Positions 6,434 to 14,485 of a stretch of 16,347 nt of DNA are shown one piece after another. The notes under the pieces were generated by a model that was not told the origin of the DNA, did not search any database, and saw only the letters and a list, made by a program, of their open reading frames with translations. The stretch is from JBLNBU01 sp050260215 (lineage in GTDB: Bacteria > Pseudomonadota > Alphaproteobacteria > Rhodospirillales > Magnetospirillaceae). The stretch spans positions 1 through 16,347 of the forward strand of contig JBLNBU010000118.1 of the NCBI GenBank assembly GCA_050260215.1, in the 5' to 3' direction. Within the stretch, counting starts at the first letter, position 1. Each line of letters begins with the position of its first letter. A program made the position numbers and the translations under genes.

Positions 6434-7588
6434 TTACCCCCGCCGCGCCGGCTTCCATTTGCCCTGCTGGGGCAGGGGCGGCAGGGTGGTAGGGGTGGCG
6501 GCGCAGCGCGAGCCGGCGGTGCGCTCGGAGTCCACCAGCGCTTCGGCCATCGCCTCCATGCCCTTGACGTCGTCGGGCCAGGCGGCCGCCTGGGCGCGAT
6601 GCGCCAGCCGGCGCACGGCGTCGTCGGAGGCGAACACCCGGCGATAGTCCTGCATGCCCAGCTTGCGATAGGCCGCGGTCAACAGCACGGTGACCCGGCG
6701 GATGTCTTCGCCCAGCGCCGGGACGAGCATCTGCGCCGCCATGGGCGGGGTGGTGGACACATGGGCCAGGGTGCGCCGCCAGGCGGTGCGGTCCATCTCG
6801 GGATGGGCGGCGGGCAGGCCCAGCTTGTCGACGGCCAGCCACAGCGCCTCGGGGTCGAAGCCGCCGTCGGGGGCGATCAGGCGGCGTGCGTCGTCGAGCA
6901 GGATCGGCAGCAGACCGCCGGGCAGGCCCTCCTCGGCCAGCACCTGCAGCGGTTCGGGGCTGCGGAAGCGCAACAGGCGTTCGCCCAACTTGGCCACCAC
7001 CGCCGGCTCGATGCCGGCATATTGCGGGATCAGCGGCACCTGCCAGTCGAAGCGCAGCAGGTCGCGCATGGCCTGGTAAAGCTTTTCGGCCCGGCCATGC
7101 GGCTGGGTGGCGCGGTGGTGGGCGGCCCGGACCTTGGGAGGCGCCTTGATGCCCAACTGGACGGCGGCGCGGTGCAGCCAGTGATGGCGCTGGCGCTCGT
7201 CCTGGTGGATGGTCGCCGGCGCCTGGGCGGCGGGCAGGACGGCGCGGAAATAGCGTCGGGCCGAGGCGCGCACCACCAGGGCGACCACCTCGCCCAGGGT
7301 GCGGCCGCAGGACAGCCGGTCCTCGTCGCGGGTGACCAGCCGGCGGTCGGGGCCGGCCAGCACGGTCTCGAACAGGGCTGGGCTGGTGCGCATCAGCCGG
7401 AAGCAGGCGGCCAGCAGTGGCGGCGTGTCCATGATGCGGTCGTAGACCACCGCCCGGGGCAGGGCGGACAGCTGCGGCACATGACTGCGCAGCACGTCGA
7501 CCACCTTGGTCTTCAGGATCTCGCGGACGGTCTCGATGGATGCGGGACTGACGCCGGTCCCGGCAACGGCCACGTCTACAGCACCCAC
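6434..7588 (-). CDS. Hypothetical protein behind dsrP, no recognised family
   Basis: I do not recognise this protein. From the GTG at 7588 it has 384 residues; a GTG at 7573 and a TTG at 7600 are in-frame alternatives, and the run of G just upstream of 7588 is the best ribosome-binding candidate. It appears soluble, with no signal peptide or membrane segment. The middle is rich in Arg, Leu and Ala and probably helical (for example TLGEVVALVVRASARRYFRAVL and AEKLYQAMRDLLRFDW). There is no obvious metal, nucleotide or catalytic motif; a single Cys occurs in DRLSCGRTLGE and one near the C-terminus. The tail (from about residue 365) is low-complexity, rich in Pro, Lys and Arg. Third-position GC is as high as in its neighbours, supporting a real gene. 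It is cut off from dsrP by a strong terminator, so it likely has its own promoter in 7589-7683. Confidence 0.65.
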   Translation of the reverse strand: MGAVDVAVAGTGVSPASIETVREILKTKVVDVLRSHVPQLSALPRAVVYDRIMDTPPLLAACFRLMRTSPALFETVLAGPDRRLVTRDEDRLSCGRTLGEVVALVVRASARRYFRAVLPAAQAPATIHQDERQRHHWLHRAAVQLGIKAPPKVRAAHHRATQPHGRAEKLYQAMRDLLRFDWQVPLIPQYAGIEPAVVAKLGERLLRFRSPEPLQVLAEEGLPGGLLPILLDDARRLIAPDGGFDPEALWLAVDKLGLPAAHPEMDRTAWRRTLAHVSTTPPMAAQMLVPALGEDIRRVTVLLTAAYRKLGMQDYRRVFASDDAVRRLAHRAQAAAWPDDVKGMEAMAEALVDSERTAGSRCAATPTTLPPLPQQGKWKPARRG

Positions 7589-7683
7589 CGCGCCCCCCAA
7601 GCTTCGGATGTTGTGCCCATTCCCCCCGAAAGAGTGGGGGAAATCCCGTAGTCCGCGCAAGAGGTAATTGCAGATAGAAATGC
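7589..7683. other. Intergenic stretch between the dsr terminator and the hypothetical gene
   Basis: This stretch should carry the promoter of the hypothetical minus-strand gene, but no convincing -35/-10 pair was found. It contains one imperfect structure: TTCCCCC (7620-7626) can pair with GGGGGAA (7636-7642) across a 9-nt loop. That lies 30 nt upstream of the GTG, so it could be a second weak terminator for dsr read-through or a leader hairpin. Confidence 0.3.
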
Positions 7684-7707
7684 CGAGGGGCCCCGCAGGG
7701 CCCCTCG
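7684..7707 (-). terminator. Rho-independent terminator of the dsr operon
   Basis: CGAGGGGCCC (7684-7693), a CGCA loop (7694-7697) and GGGCCCCTCG (7698-7707) form a perfect 10-bp GC-rich stem. In the minus-strand transcript it is followed by GCATTTCTATCT, a short U-rich tract. It starts 25 nt after the dsrP stop, the expected position to end the dsrB-to-dsrP transcript. Confidence 0.8.
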
Positions 7708-7731
7708 TCGTCGGTTCTGCGGCGTCCAGGC

Positions 7732-8937
7732 CTATTCGGCCGCCTCGCAGCAGGCTTCCTCGCCCGGCAGGGCCTCGGGCAGGAAGCGCAGGTAGGTCGC
7801 ACCCACGGTGACGATCAGCAGGGTGATGGCGAAGCCGCCGACGCCCAGCACGATCTCGGGCAACGAGGGGTGGTAGGCGTGGGCCTGGCCGTCGAAGAAC
7901 GACGACGAGACGTCCATGCCGGGGAACAGGTTGAGCGGATAGGACTGGCCGCCGATGATGATGACGAAAACCTGCGCCAGGCCGCCCAGGATGACCAGGC
8001 CGGCGGCCACCGGCACCATCATGCGGCGGTGGGCGCACTTGTGCCAGCCGATGGCCATGGGCAGCAGCCCGCCGATCACCACCTGGCCGATCCAGAACAG
8101 CTTGGTGAACAGGCCGCCGTTCATCAGGATGTAGCCCTCGACCCCGCCGCGGTTGGCCGCATAGAGCGCGGTCAGGTGCTGGACGGCGACGAAGTACAGG
8201 TTGGCGGCGCAGAACAGGGCCAGCAGGCGGCCCAGGCGGGTGATCAGGTCGGTGGCCAGCTCGCGGCCGGTGAAGGCATACGCGAAGCGCAGCACCAGGA
8301 TGAACGCCGCCAAGCCGAAGGCGAAGGACATGGCGATGAACAGGGGCGCCATGACTGCCGAGTTGTAGCCCTCGCGCGCCACCAGGAAGCCGAAGATCGA
8401 GCCGGTACCGGTGGTCAGGATCAGGCGCCAGGTGAAGGCGGCGATGGCGGCCGGCTTGTACCAGCCCTTCACCGTCCAATCCATCATGGTCCACAGATAG
8501 GCCGCGACGATGCCGAAGAAGCCGGTGTAGAGGATGACGTTCCAGGCGAAGATCGACTTGAAGTTGAAGTGGGTCATCGCCACCATCAGCCGGTCGGGCC
8601 GGCCGAGGTCGAGGACCAGGACCGCCAGGCCGCCGGCCAGAAGCGCGATGGCCAGCAGGCCCGACAGCCGGCCCAGCGGCTGGTAGGGCTCGCGGCCGAA
8701 CACCGAGCCGATCGAGGCGACATTGAGCGCGCCCGAGGCGGCGACGATCAGGAACACGGCGAAGACGTGCGGCATGCCCCAGACAATCTGGTTGGTCATG
8801 CCGGTCACCCAATGGCCGTTGTGCTCCATGTGCCAGACGGCACCCAGGGCGGCCAGCACCAGCACGCCCAGCGCGCCGACCAGCATCAGCCAGCCGGGGG
8901 TCATGGCCTTGACTTCGGTGTAGGTCACTTTCTTCAT
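7732..8937 (-). CDS. dsrP: DsrP, NrfD-family membrane subunit of DsrMKJOP
   Basis: The product is 401 residues with ten predicted membrane helices, as in DsrP and other NrfD/PsrC-type quinone-interacting subunits. Visible pieces include MTPGWLMLVGALGVLVLAA (helix 1), NQIVWGMPHVFAVFLIVAAS (helix 2), WNVILYTGFFGIVAAYLW and a C-terminal helix ending before ATYLRFLPEALPGEE. There are no heme or Fe-S motifs, as expected. DsrP is thought to exchange electrons between the quinone pool and the periplasmic Fe-S protein DsrO. Its start lies 3 nt after the dsrO stop, and a terminator follows the gene, so it is the last member of this transcript. Confidence 0.93.
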   Translation of the reverse strand: MKKVTYTEVKAMTPGWLMLVGALGVLVLAALGAVWHMEHNGHWVTGMTNQIVWGMPHVFAVFLIVAASGALNVASIGSVFGREPYQPLGRLSGLLAIALLAGGLAVLVLDLGRPDRLMVAMTHFNFKSIFAWNVILYTGFFGIVAAYLWTMMDWTVKGWYKPAAIAAFTWRLILTTGTGSIFGFLVAREGYNSAVMAPLFIAMSFAFGLAAFILVLRFAYAFTGRELATDLITRLGRLLALFCAANLYFVAVQHLTALYAANRGGVEGYILMNGGLFTKLFWIGQVVIGGLLPMAIGWHKCAHRRMMVPVAAGLVILGGLAQVFVIIIGGQSYPLNLFPGMDVSSSFFDGQAHAYHPSLPEIVLGVGGFAITLLIVTVGATYLRFLPEALPGEEACCEAAE

Positions 8938-8940
8938 GGC

Positions 8941-9666
8941 TCAGATCCCCTGGTAGCGCACGCCCGGATCCAGGCCGAGATCGGCACGGATGCGGGTGGT
9001 GGCTTCCTTGGCGACGCGCTTGGCGATGTCGCTGTTCGGATCGTTGAGATCGCCGAACAGCATGGCGCCCTTGCCGACGGTGCCGCAGGCCTCGACGCAG
9101 GCCGGCTCGCGGCCGTCGTCGATGCGGTGGACGCACAGGGTGCAGGCCTCGACGGTGCCCTTGCCGCGCGGCAGGTAGGGCTTCTGGCCCTCCTGCTCCT
9201 CGTGGGCGAAGGACCGCGCCTTGTAGGGACACGCCATCATGCAGTAGCGGCAGCCGATGCAGATGTGACGGTCGACCAGGACGATGCCGTCGGCGCGCTT
9301 CATGGACGCGCCGGTGGGGCAGACGTCGACGCAGGGCGGCTTGGCGCAGTGCTGGCACATCACCGGCAGCGAGTGGGTGTTGCCGCTGGCCGGGTCCTTG
9401 ACGGTGACCTTGCGCACGTACTGGGCGTCGGTGGCCGGGCGGTCGTGGCCGGTCAGACCCATCTCGGTCTTGCAGGCCGAAACGCAGGCGGTGCAGTCGG
9501 CGGTGCACTTGGTGGTGTCGATCAGCAGGCCCCAGCGCTGCAGCGGCGACGCGGCGGTACCGGAGGTGCGGGCCTCGGCCGGGGCGGCGATCAGGGTGAC
9601 GCCGGGGGCCAGGGTGGCCACCGTGGCGGCCCCTTTAAGGAAGTCGCGGCGGGCGAGATGGGTCAT
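8941..9666 (-). CDS. dsrO: DsrO, periplasmic Tat-exported Fe-S protein of DsrMKJOP
   Basis: The product is 241 residues. It begins with a twin-arginine signal peptide (RRDFLKGAATVATLAPG), so it is folded with its clusters in the cytoplasm and exported. Four cysteine groups typical of four [4Fe-4S] clusters are visible: CTADCTACVSAC, CQHCAKPPCVDVC, CIGCRYCMMAC, and CTLCVHRI paired with CVEACGTVG. This is the DmsB/NrfC/PsrB-like electron-transfer layout. The ATG overlaps the dsrJ stop (ATGA), which argues for coupled translation. DsrO should pass electrons between the cytochrome DsrJ and the membrane subunit DsrP. Confidence 0.94.
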   Translation of the reverse strand: MTHLARRDFLKGAATVATLAPGVTLIAAPAEARTSGTAASPLQRWGLLIDTTKCTADCTACVSACKTEMGLTGHDRPATDAQYVRKVTVKDPASGNTHSLPVMCQHCAKPPCVDVCPTGASMKRADGIVLVDRHICIGCRYCMMACPYKARSFAHEEQEGQKPYLPRGKGTVEACTLCVHRIDDGREPACVEACGTVGKGAMLFGDLNDPNSDIAKRVAKEATTRIRADLGLDPGVRYQGI

Positions 9667-10079
9667 CGGGCGACTCCCTCGACCTGGGCGGTGCGGGCGG
9701 CATGGCCGGCACCGGGGGTGGTCGCATGGCACTCGAAGCAGTCGATGGAGACCGCGGCATAGGAGTGGCAGGACTCGCAGAACTGCCCCGGCGCGGTGAC
9801 CGGGACGGCCTTGCCGTCCTTCTCGGCGGCGTGGCACGAGACGCAGTCCTTGAGGCTGTACTTGGCCCCGCGGATGCCCAGGCGAAGGGTGTCGTCGCGC
9901 TGGTGCTTCAGCATCTCCATGTGGTTGCGCCGCATGGTCTGCGTGTCCTCGACGCAGGCCGTGCCCTTGGGCTTGGGGTGGGACGGCATGCCGCTGTCCC
10001 CCGCCCAGGCGCCGCCGGCGGCGGAGGCTGCCAACAGCAGCACCGCCCCCAGCCAGCCGATCAGCCGCAGCCTGTTCAT
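9663..10079 (-). CDS. dsrJ: DsrJ, periplasmic triheme cytochrome c
   Basis: The product is 138 residues from the ATG at 10079; its first ~27 residues form a signal peptide or membrane anchor (LIGWLGAVLLLAASAAGG). Three CxxCH heme motifs are present: CVSCH (79-83), CESCH (101-105) and CFECH (114-118), matching the triheme DsrJ family. A further cysteine, Cys42 in KGTACVED, sits where the Allochromatium protein has the Cys that ligates one heme in a rare His/Cys arrangement. An upstream in-frame GTG would add 17 residues before the signal peptide and is unlikely. The gene starts 7 nt after the dsrL stop. Confidence 0.93.
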   Translation of the reverse strand: MNRLRLIGWLGAVLLLAASAAGGAWAGDSGMPSHPKPKGTACVEDTQTMRRNHMEMLKHQRDDTLRLGIRGAKYSLKDCVSCHAAEKDGKAVPVTAPGQFCESCHSYAAVSIDCFECHATTPGAGHAARTAQVEGVAR

Positions 10080-10086
10080 CGCGGCC

Positions 10087-12042
10087 TTACTCCCCCAGGC
10101 CCATCTGGATGTAGCCGGTCGGGCAGACATCGTGGCAGATGTGACAGCCGATGCACTTCGAGTAGTCGGTGAAGACGTACCGGCCGGTGGTGCGGTCCTT
10201 CTTGGCGACGCGGCTGACCGCGCCCTGCGGGCAGAACACCACGCAGTTGTCGCACTCGAAGCACAGGCCGCAGGACATGCAGCGCTTGGCCTCGTCGACG
10301 ACGGCGGTATCCGACAGGGCCAGCAGGCGCTCGTCGAAGTTGCCGATCACCTCGCCGGCATCGATGTGCACTTCCTCGCGGTGGTGGCGGGGCGAGTGGG
10401 TGAAGTGGCCCAGGAACAGATCCTCGTAGGGGATCACGTCGTTCTTGGCGCGGTCCTCGAAGTTGTGGACGGCGAACTTGGCGTCGTCGGTGCCGCGGGT
10501 GGCGGTGCCGTCGTACTTCTCGGGCGCCAGGTTGGTCTCGGACAGCTTGTTCAGCAGGTTGAACCAGGTGACGTCGACCTTCGGGCGCTTGGACACTTCG
10601 CCGGTGGCCAGCAGTTCGTCGATGCTGGTGGCGGCGATGCGGCCGTGGCCGATGGCGGTGGTCAGCAGGTGCGGACGCACCACGTCGCCGCCCACGAAGT
10701 GCTTGGACTTGCCAGGCACCTTCATGGTCTTGTCGGCGTTGATGAAGCCGTTGCCGTTGTCCATCTCGGGCAGGTCGGCAAGGTCGCCGCGCTGGCCGAT
10801 GGCGGACACCAGCAGGGCGCCTTCCAGCACGAACTCGGTCCCGGCGATCGGGGTCGGGGTCATGCCGTCCATGGTGCACTGGCACATCTTCATGCCGGTG
10901 GCACGGCCGTCGGGGCCCTTGATCACTTCCAGCGGCATCACGCCGCCCTTGATGTCCACGCCCTCGCGCTTGGCGTCGTCGATCTCGCGCTGGGCGGCGA
11001 ACATCTTCTCAACCGGGAACAGCGAGGTCAGCGTCACGTCGCAGCCGTCGCGCTTGGCGGTGGCGGCGACGTCATGGGCGACCTGGCCCAGGATGACGTT
11101 GTCGACGCGGTCCTGGTCGGACACTTCCTTGATGTGGCCCAGGCGGCGGGCCACCGAGGCGACGTCGATGGAGGTGTCGCCGCCGCCGACCACGATGATG
11201 CGGCCCGGCACGTGCTGCAGGCGGCCTTCGTTGAAGGCCTTCAGGAAGGCGACGCCCGACACGCAGTTGGCGGTGCCTTCCCAGCCCGGGATCGGCAGGC
11301 CGCGGCCGGCATGGGTGCCGACGCCCCAGAACACGGCATCGAACTTGGCCTCGAGGTCGGCGACCTTGATGTCGCGGCCGACGCGGCAGCTGGCCTTGAC
11401 CTCGACGCCCATGTCGAGGATGCGCTGGATCTCGGCGTCAAGCACGTCACGGGGCGTGCGGTAGCCGGGGATGCCGTAGCGGATGTAGCCGCCCAGCTTG
11501 GGCTTTTCCTCGAAGATGGTGACCGAGTGGCCCTTGCGGCGCAGCTGGTAGGCCGCCGACAGGCCGGCCGGGCCGCCGCCGATGACGGCGATCTTCTTGC
11601 CGGTTTCCTTCTCGGGCTTGGCGAAGGTCAGCTTGTGCTCGATGGCCCAGTTGCCGACGTAGTGCTCGACGGAATTGATGCCGACGTGCTCCTCGACCAT
11701 GTTGCGATTGCAGCCCTGCTCGCACGGAGCGGGGCAGACGCGGCCCATGATCGCCGGGAACGGATTGGCCTCGGTCATGCGGCGGAAGGCGTATTCCTGC
11801 CAGGGCATGCCGGCCACCGGGGGCTTCTCGACGCCGCGGGCGATGTCCAGCCAGCCGCGGATGTCGTGGCCCGACGGGCACGACCCCGAGCACGGCGGCG
11901 TGCGCAGGACGTAGGTCGGGCACTTGTGCGACCAGCCGGCCTTGAAGATCTCCTCGGACCACGCGTTGGGCTCGTAGTCGCCGTCCTTGTAGCGGCGATA
12001 GTTCTGGCCCTGGGTGGTCGCCTTAGCGGTCTTAGCTGCCAT
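10087..12042 (-). CDS. dsrL: DsrL, NAD(P)H-linked Fe-S flavoprotein partner of rDsrAB
   Basis: The product is 651 residues, the usual length for DsrL. It belongs to the glutamate-synthase small-subunit-like family. An N-terminal cysteine region (Cys41, CSGSC at 51-55, CPAPCEQGC further on) binds Fe-S clusters. An FAD motif, AVIGGGPAGLSAAYQL, and a second dinucleotide motif, IIVVGGGDTSIDVASVARRLG, follow. The C-terminal ferredoxin part has CMSCGLCFECDNCVVFCPQG and CIGCHICHDVCPTG, two [4Fe-4S] sites. In sulfur oxidisers DsrL accepts electrons from DsrAB during sulfite formation and hands them to NAD(P). Its place between dsrK and dsrJ is the order of purple sulfur bacteria. AGGGA 5' of the ATG is a plausible ribosome binding site. 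Confidence 0.94.
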   Translation of the reverse strand: MAAKTAKATTQGQNYRRYKDGDYEPNAWSEEIFKAGWSHKCPTYVLRTPPCSGSCPSGHDIRGWLDIARGVEKPPVAGMPWQEYAFRRMTEANPFPAIMGRVCPAPCEQGCNRNMVEEHVGINSVEHYVGNWAIEHKLTFAKPEKETGKKIAVIGGGPAGLSAAYQLRRKGHSVTIFEEKPKLGGYIRYGIPGYRTPRDVLDAEIQRILDMGVEVKASCRVGRDIKVADLEAKFDAVFWGVGTHAGRGLPIPGWEGTANCVSGVAFLKAFNEGRLQHVPGRIIVVGGGDTSIDVASVARRLGHIKEVSDQDRVDNVILGQVAHDVAATAKRDGCDVTLTSLFPVEKMFAAQREIDDAKREGVDIKGGVMPLEVIKGPDGRATGMKMCQCTMDGMTPTPIAGTEFVLEGALLVSAIGQRGDLADLPEMDNGNGFINADKTMKVPGKSKHFVGGDVVRPHLLTTAIGHGRIAATSIDELLATGEVSKRPKVDVTWFNLLNKLSETNLAPEKYDGTATRGTDDAKFAVHNFEDRAKNDVIPYEDLFLGHFTHSPRHHREEVHIDAGEVIGNFDERLLALSDTAVVDEAKRCMSCGLCFECDNCVVFCPQGAVSRVAKKDRTTGRYVFTDYSKCIGCHICHDVCPTGYIQMGLGE

Positions 12043-12079
12043 AGTCCCTCTCCCTGAAACGTGCTTTCGGGGGTTGCCC

Positions 12080-13576
12080 TTAATCGTTGTTGCCCAAGAG
12101 GATAGCGTCGCCCACCAGCTGGTGGACCGAAACGACCATCTCTCTGTCGTAGCCGTATGCCGGCAGGATCTTGGTGAACTGCGCCTTGCAGATCGCGCAC
12201 ATGCTGGCCATGTGCGTCACGCCCTTGTCGTCGACGACCTGCTTCAAAGCCTCCATGCGGGGCTTGGCGCCCTTGATGCGGATGTCGAGCAGTTCGTCGG
12301 TCAACAGGCCGCCACCGCCGCCGCAGCAGAAGGTCTTCTCGCAGATGGTGTCGGCGTGCATGTCGACGAAGGTCGGCACCGCCGCCTTGATGACTTCGCG
12401 CGGGATGTGGAACTGGCCGCCGGGGAAATCCCCCATGCGCGAGCCGCGCGCCACGTTGCAAGAGTCATGGACGGTGAGGATCTTGCCGTCGTTGGCCGAC
12501 CGGTCCAGCTTGATGCCGCCGCGCTTGATGAGGTCGTAGGTGAACTCGAGGATGTGCTGCGGCACCGGATAGCGCGGATCCAGGAAGTCCCACGGACCGG
12601 CCACGGTGTTGAGGAAGCTGTAGGCGACGCGCCAGGCGTGGCCGCACTCGCCGAACACCAGCCGCTTGACCTTCAGCTCGCGGGCGGCTTCGCGGATGCG
12701 GCCGCTGATCTTGCACAGCTGGTCGTAGTTGCCGATGAACATGCCGAAGTTGCCGGCCTCGGAGGCCTTGGTCGACAGCGTCCACGACACGCCGGCGGCG
12801 TGGAAGACCTTGGCATAGCCGATCAGGCCCAGCACATGCGGCTCGGCGAAGAAGTCGGCCGACGGGGTGACCAGCAGGATGTCGGCGCCCTCGACGTCGA
12901 CCGGGAACTTGATGTCCAGGCCGGTCTCGTCCAACAGGTCCTCTTCCAGGCCTTCCAGGGTGCTTTCCAGCGCCGGGGCGGGCAGGCCGAGGTTGTTGCC
13001 GATCCTGTGGACCTTGCCGATGATCTCGTTGCAGTACTTCTGGCCGTAGCCGATCTGGTCCATGATCTCGCGCGCGGCCATGGACACCTCGGCGGTGTCG
13101 ATGCCGTACGGGCAGAACACCGAGCAGCGGCGGCACTGCGAGCACTGGTGGAAGTAGTTGAACCACTCGTCCAGGAGTTCCTTGGTGAACTCCTTGGCGC
13201 CGACCAGGCCCGGGACCAGCTTGCCGGCCGGGGTGAAGTAGCGGCGGTAGACCGAGCGGAACAGGTCCTGGCGGGCCACCGGCATGTTCTTGGGGTCGCC
13301 GGTGCCGATGAAGTAGTGGCACTTGTCGGTGCAGGCGCCGCACTTCACGCAGGCGTCCATGAACACCTGCAGCGAACGGTACTTCGACAGCAGGTCGCCC
13401 ATCTTGGCGACGGCCTTGTCCTGCCAGTCGGGAACCAGCTCGGTGGGAAAGCCCAGCGGCTCCTGGTGCGCGGCGGCGGCGACATAGGGCTTCGAGTGGG
13501 CCATGGCACCGGGCGCCAGGGCTGGGACAGCGCGCTCCTCGACGTTGCCGAGGACGGGGGCTTCGATGTCGGCCAT
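12080..13576 (-). CDS. dsrK: DsrK, HdrD-like Fe-S subunit of DsrMKJOP
   Basis: The product is 498 residues. Two ferredoxin-like motifs come first: C76-C79-C82-C86 (CVKCGACTDKC) and C145-C148-C151-C155 (CSQCRRCSVFC). The C-terminal half carries the CCG-domain signature of heterodisulfide reductases: Cys in HDSCNVARG, CCGGGGG, and CAIC near the end, which ligate the special [4Fe-4S] cluster proposed to act on the DsrC disulfide or trisulfide. It has no membrane segment and should sit on the cytoplasmic face bound to DsrM. It begins 4 nt after the dsrM stop with AAGGA upstream; 37 nt separate it from dsrL. Confidence 0.95.
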   Translation of the reverse strand: MADIEAPVLGNVEERAVPALAPGAMAHSKPYVAAAAHQEPLGFPTELVPDWQDKAVAKMGDLLSKYRSLQVFMDACVKCGACTDKCHYFIGTGDPKNMPVARQDLFRSVYRRYFTPAGKLVPGLVGAKEFTKELLDEWFNYFHQCSQCRRCSVFCPYGIDTAEVSMAAREIMDQIGYGQKYCNEIIGKVHRIGNNLGLPAPALESTLEGLEEDLLDETGLDIKFPVDVEGADILLVTPSADFFAEPHVLGLIGYAKVFHAAGVSWTLSTKASEAGNFGMFIGNYDQLCKISGRIREAARELKVKRLVFGECGHAWRVAYSFLNTVAGPWDFLDPRYPVPQHILEFTYDLIKRGGIKLDRSANDGKILTVHDSCNVARGSRMGDFPGGQFHIPREVIKAAVPTFVDMHADTICEKTFCCGGGGGLLTDELLDIRIKGAKPRMEALKQVVDDKGVTHMASMCAICKAQFTKILPAYGYDREMVVSVHQLVGDAILLGNND

Positions 13577-13580
13577 CGGA

Positions 13581-14309
13581 TCAGTTCCTTCCGGCTTCGA
13601 GCTTGGCGGCCCAGTCGCACAGGTGACGAACCTCGCGCGGGTTGTCGACCTGGTTGCGGGTGGGGCTGAAGAACACGCCGGGGACGTGGAGCAGCTTGGA
13701 GAACGGGAAGACGATCATCAGCAGCGCGACCAGGCCCAGATGCACCGCCAGGACCGGGTCGGCCGGCAGGGCGCGGATCTCGAAGCGCATCAGGCCGACG
13801 AAGAAGGCCTTCACCGCGATGATGTCGGTGTGGACGAAGCCCTTCATCACCATGCCCGTGCAGCCGATGCCCAGCAGCAGCGCCAGCATCAGGAAGTCGG
13901 ACGGGCCGGAGATGTAGGTGATGCGGGCAACCATCAGCCGGCGCAGCAGCAGGGCCGACAGTCCGGCCACCATGGCCAGGCCGCCGTAGATGCCGAAGGG
14001 CTGGATGAGCGCGATCACCGTAGAGACGTCCTGCTGGAAATAGCGCACGTGGCGCGCCAGCACCAGGAACAGCCCGAAGTGGAACAGCGCCGCGAAGATC
14101 CACAGCGGCTTGTTGCCCTTGAACAGGCTTTCGAACACCACCACCTCGCGGGCGACGCGGAAGACGACGCCCGACTGGGTCGTCGGGGCCGGGGTCGTGG
14201 GAATCTTCAGGGGCGCCGGCGTGCGGGCGAACTGGGCGATCTTCGCGGCCAGCCCGACCACCAGCACGACGGTGGCGACATAGAAGAGTATGGCGAATAC
14301 GGTCGACAC
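13581..14309 (-). CDS. dsrM: DsrM, NarI-like cytochrome b subunit of DsrMKJOP
   Basis: The product is 242 residues with five predicted membrane helices, as in the diheme b subunit NarI. Histidines in ALFHFGLFLVLARHVRYF (helix 2) and in LAVHLGLVALLMIVFPFSKLLH (helix 5) are candidate heme b ligands. DsrM anchors DsrK and links it to the quinone pool. The start is a GTG with GAGG (14314-14317) 4 nt upstream; no ATG fits. It is preceded by a 176-bp spacer with several hairpins, unlike all other junctions in this operon, which are at most 38 nt. Confidence 0.93.
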   Translation of the reverse strand: MSTVFAILFYVATVVLVVGLAAKIAQFARTPAPLKIPTTPAPTTQSGVVFRVAREVVVFESLFKGNKPLWIFAALFHFGLFLVLARHVRYFQQDVSTVIALIQPFGIYGGLAMVAGLSALLLRRLMVARITYISGPSDFLMLALLLGIGCTGMVMKGFVHTDIIAVKAFFVGLMRFEIRALPADPVLAVHLGLVALLMIVFPFSKLLHVPGVFFSPTRNQVDNPREVRHLCDWAAKLEAGRN

Positions 14310-14485
14310 GTTTCCTCGCTCCCCGCCGTGGTGCCGTCGGCAGCGGTTGGGCCGGCGCGAGGGCGCAAAACGCCCCTCACCCGCCGGCGATGCCGGCGGC
14401 GTACCGGCCGTCCGCGGACGGCCAAAGCTTGCGGGCGGTCGGGGCCCGGGTTAGTCCCGGCTTTCCGACCGCCCGAGTTCCGCGA
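14310..14485 (-). other. dsrC-dsrM spacer with a series of strong hairpins
   Basis: In the minus-strand transcript, directly after dsrC, the following fold in order. First, an 11-bp stem of CGGGCGGTCGG (14432-14442) with CCGACCGCCCG (14465-14475), enclosing an inner 5-bp stem. Second, an 18-nt perfect palindrome, GGCCGTCC-GC-GGACGGCC (14406-14423). Third, CCGCCGGC (14381-14388) with GCCGGCGG (14392-14399). Fourth, a small stem GGGCG/CGCCC around a U-rich loop (14361-14375). None has a proper U-tract. They could stabilise the dsrC end of the mRNA, attenuate transcription into dsrM, or mark a processing site. Confidence 0.6.

Noticed and set aside
6434..9508. A single 1024-codon minus-strand protein spanning dsrO, dsrP and the hypothetical gene
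   Set aside because: The upstream part lies out of frame with dsrO and dsrP and is low-complexity. It also crosses a strong terminator. Only the part from about 7588 down looks like a real protein.
9796..12057. 753-codon plus-strand open frame opposite dsrL and dsrJ
   Set aside because: It mirrors dsrL; the protein is a run of Gly, Ala, Val, Asp and His typical of antisense frames in high-GC DNA. dsrL has clear motifs.
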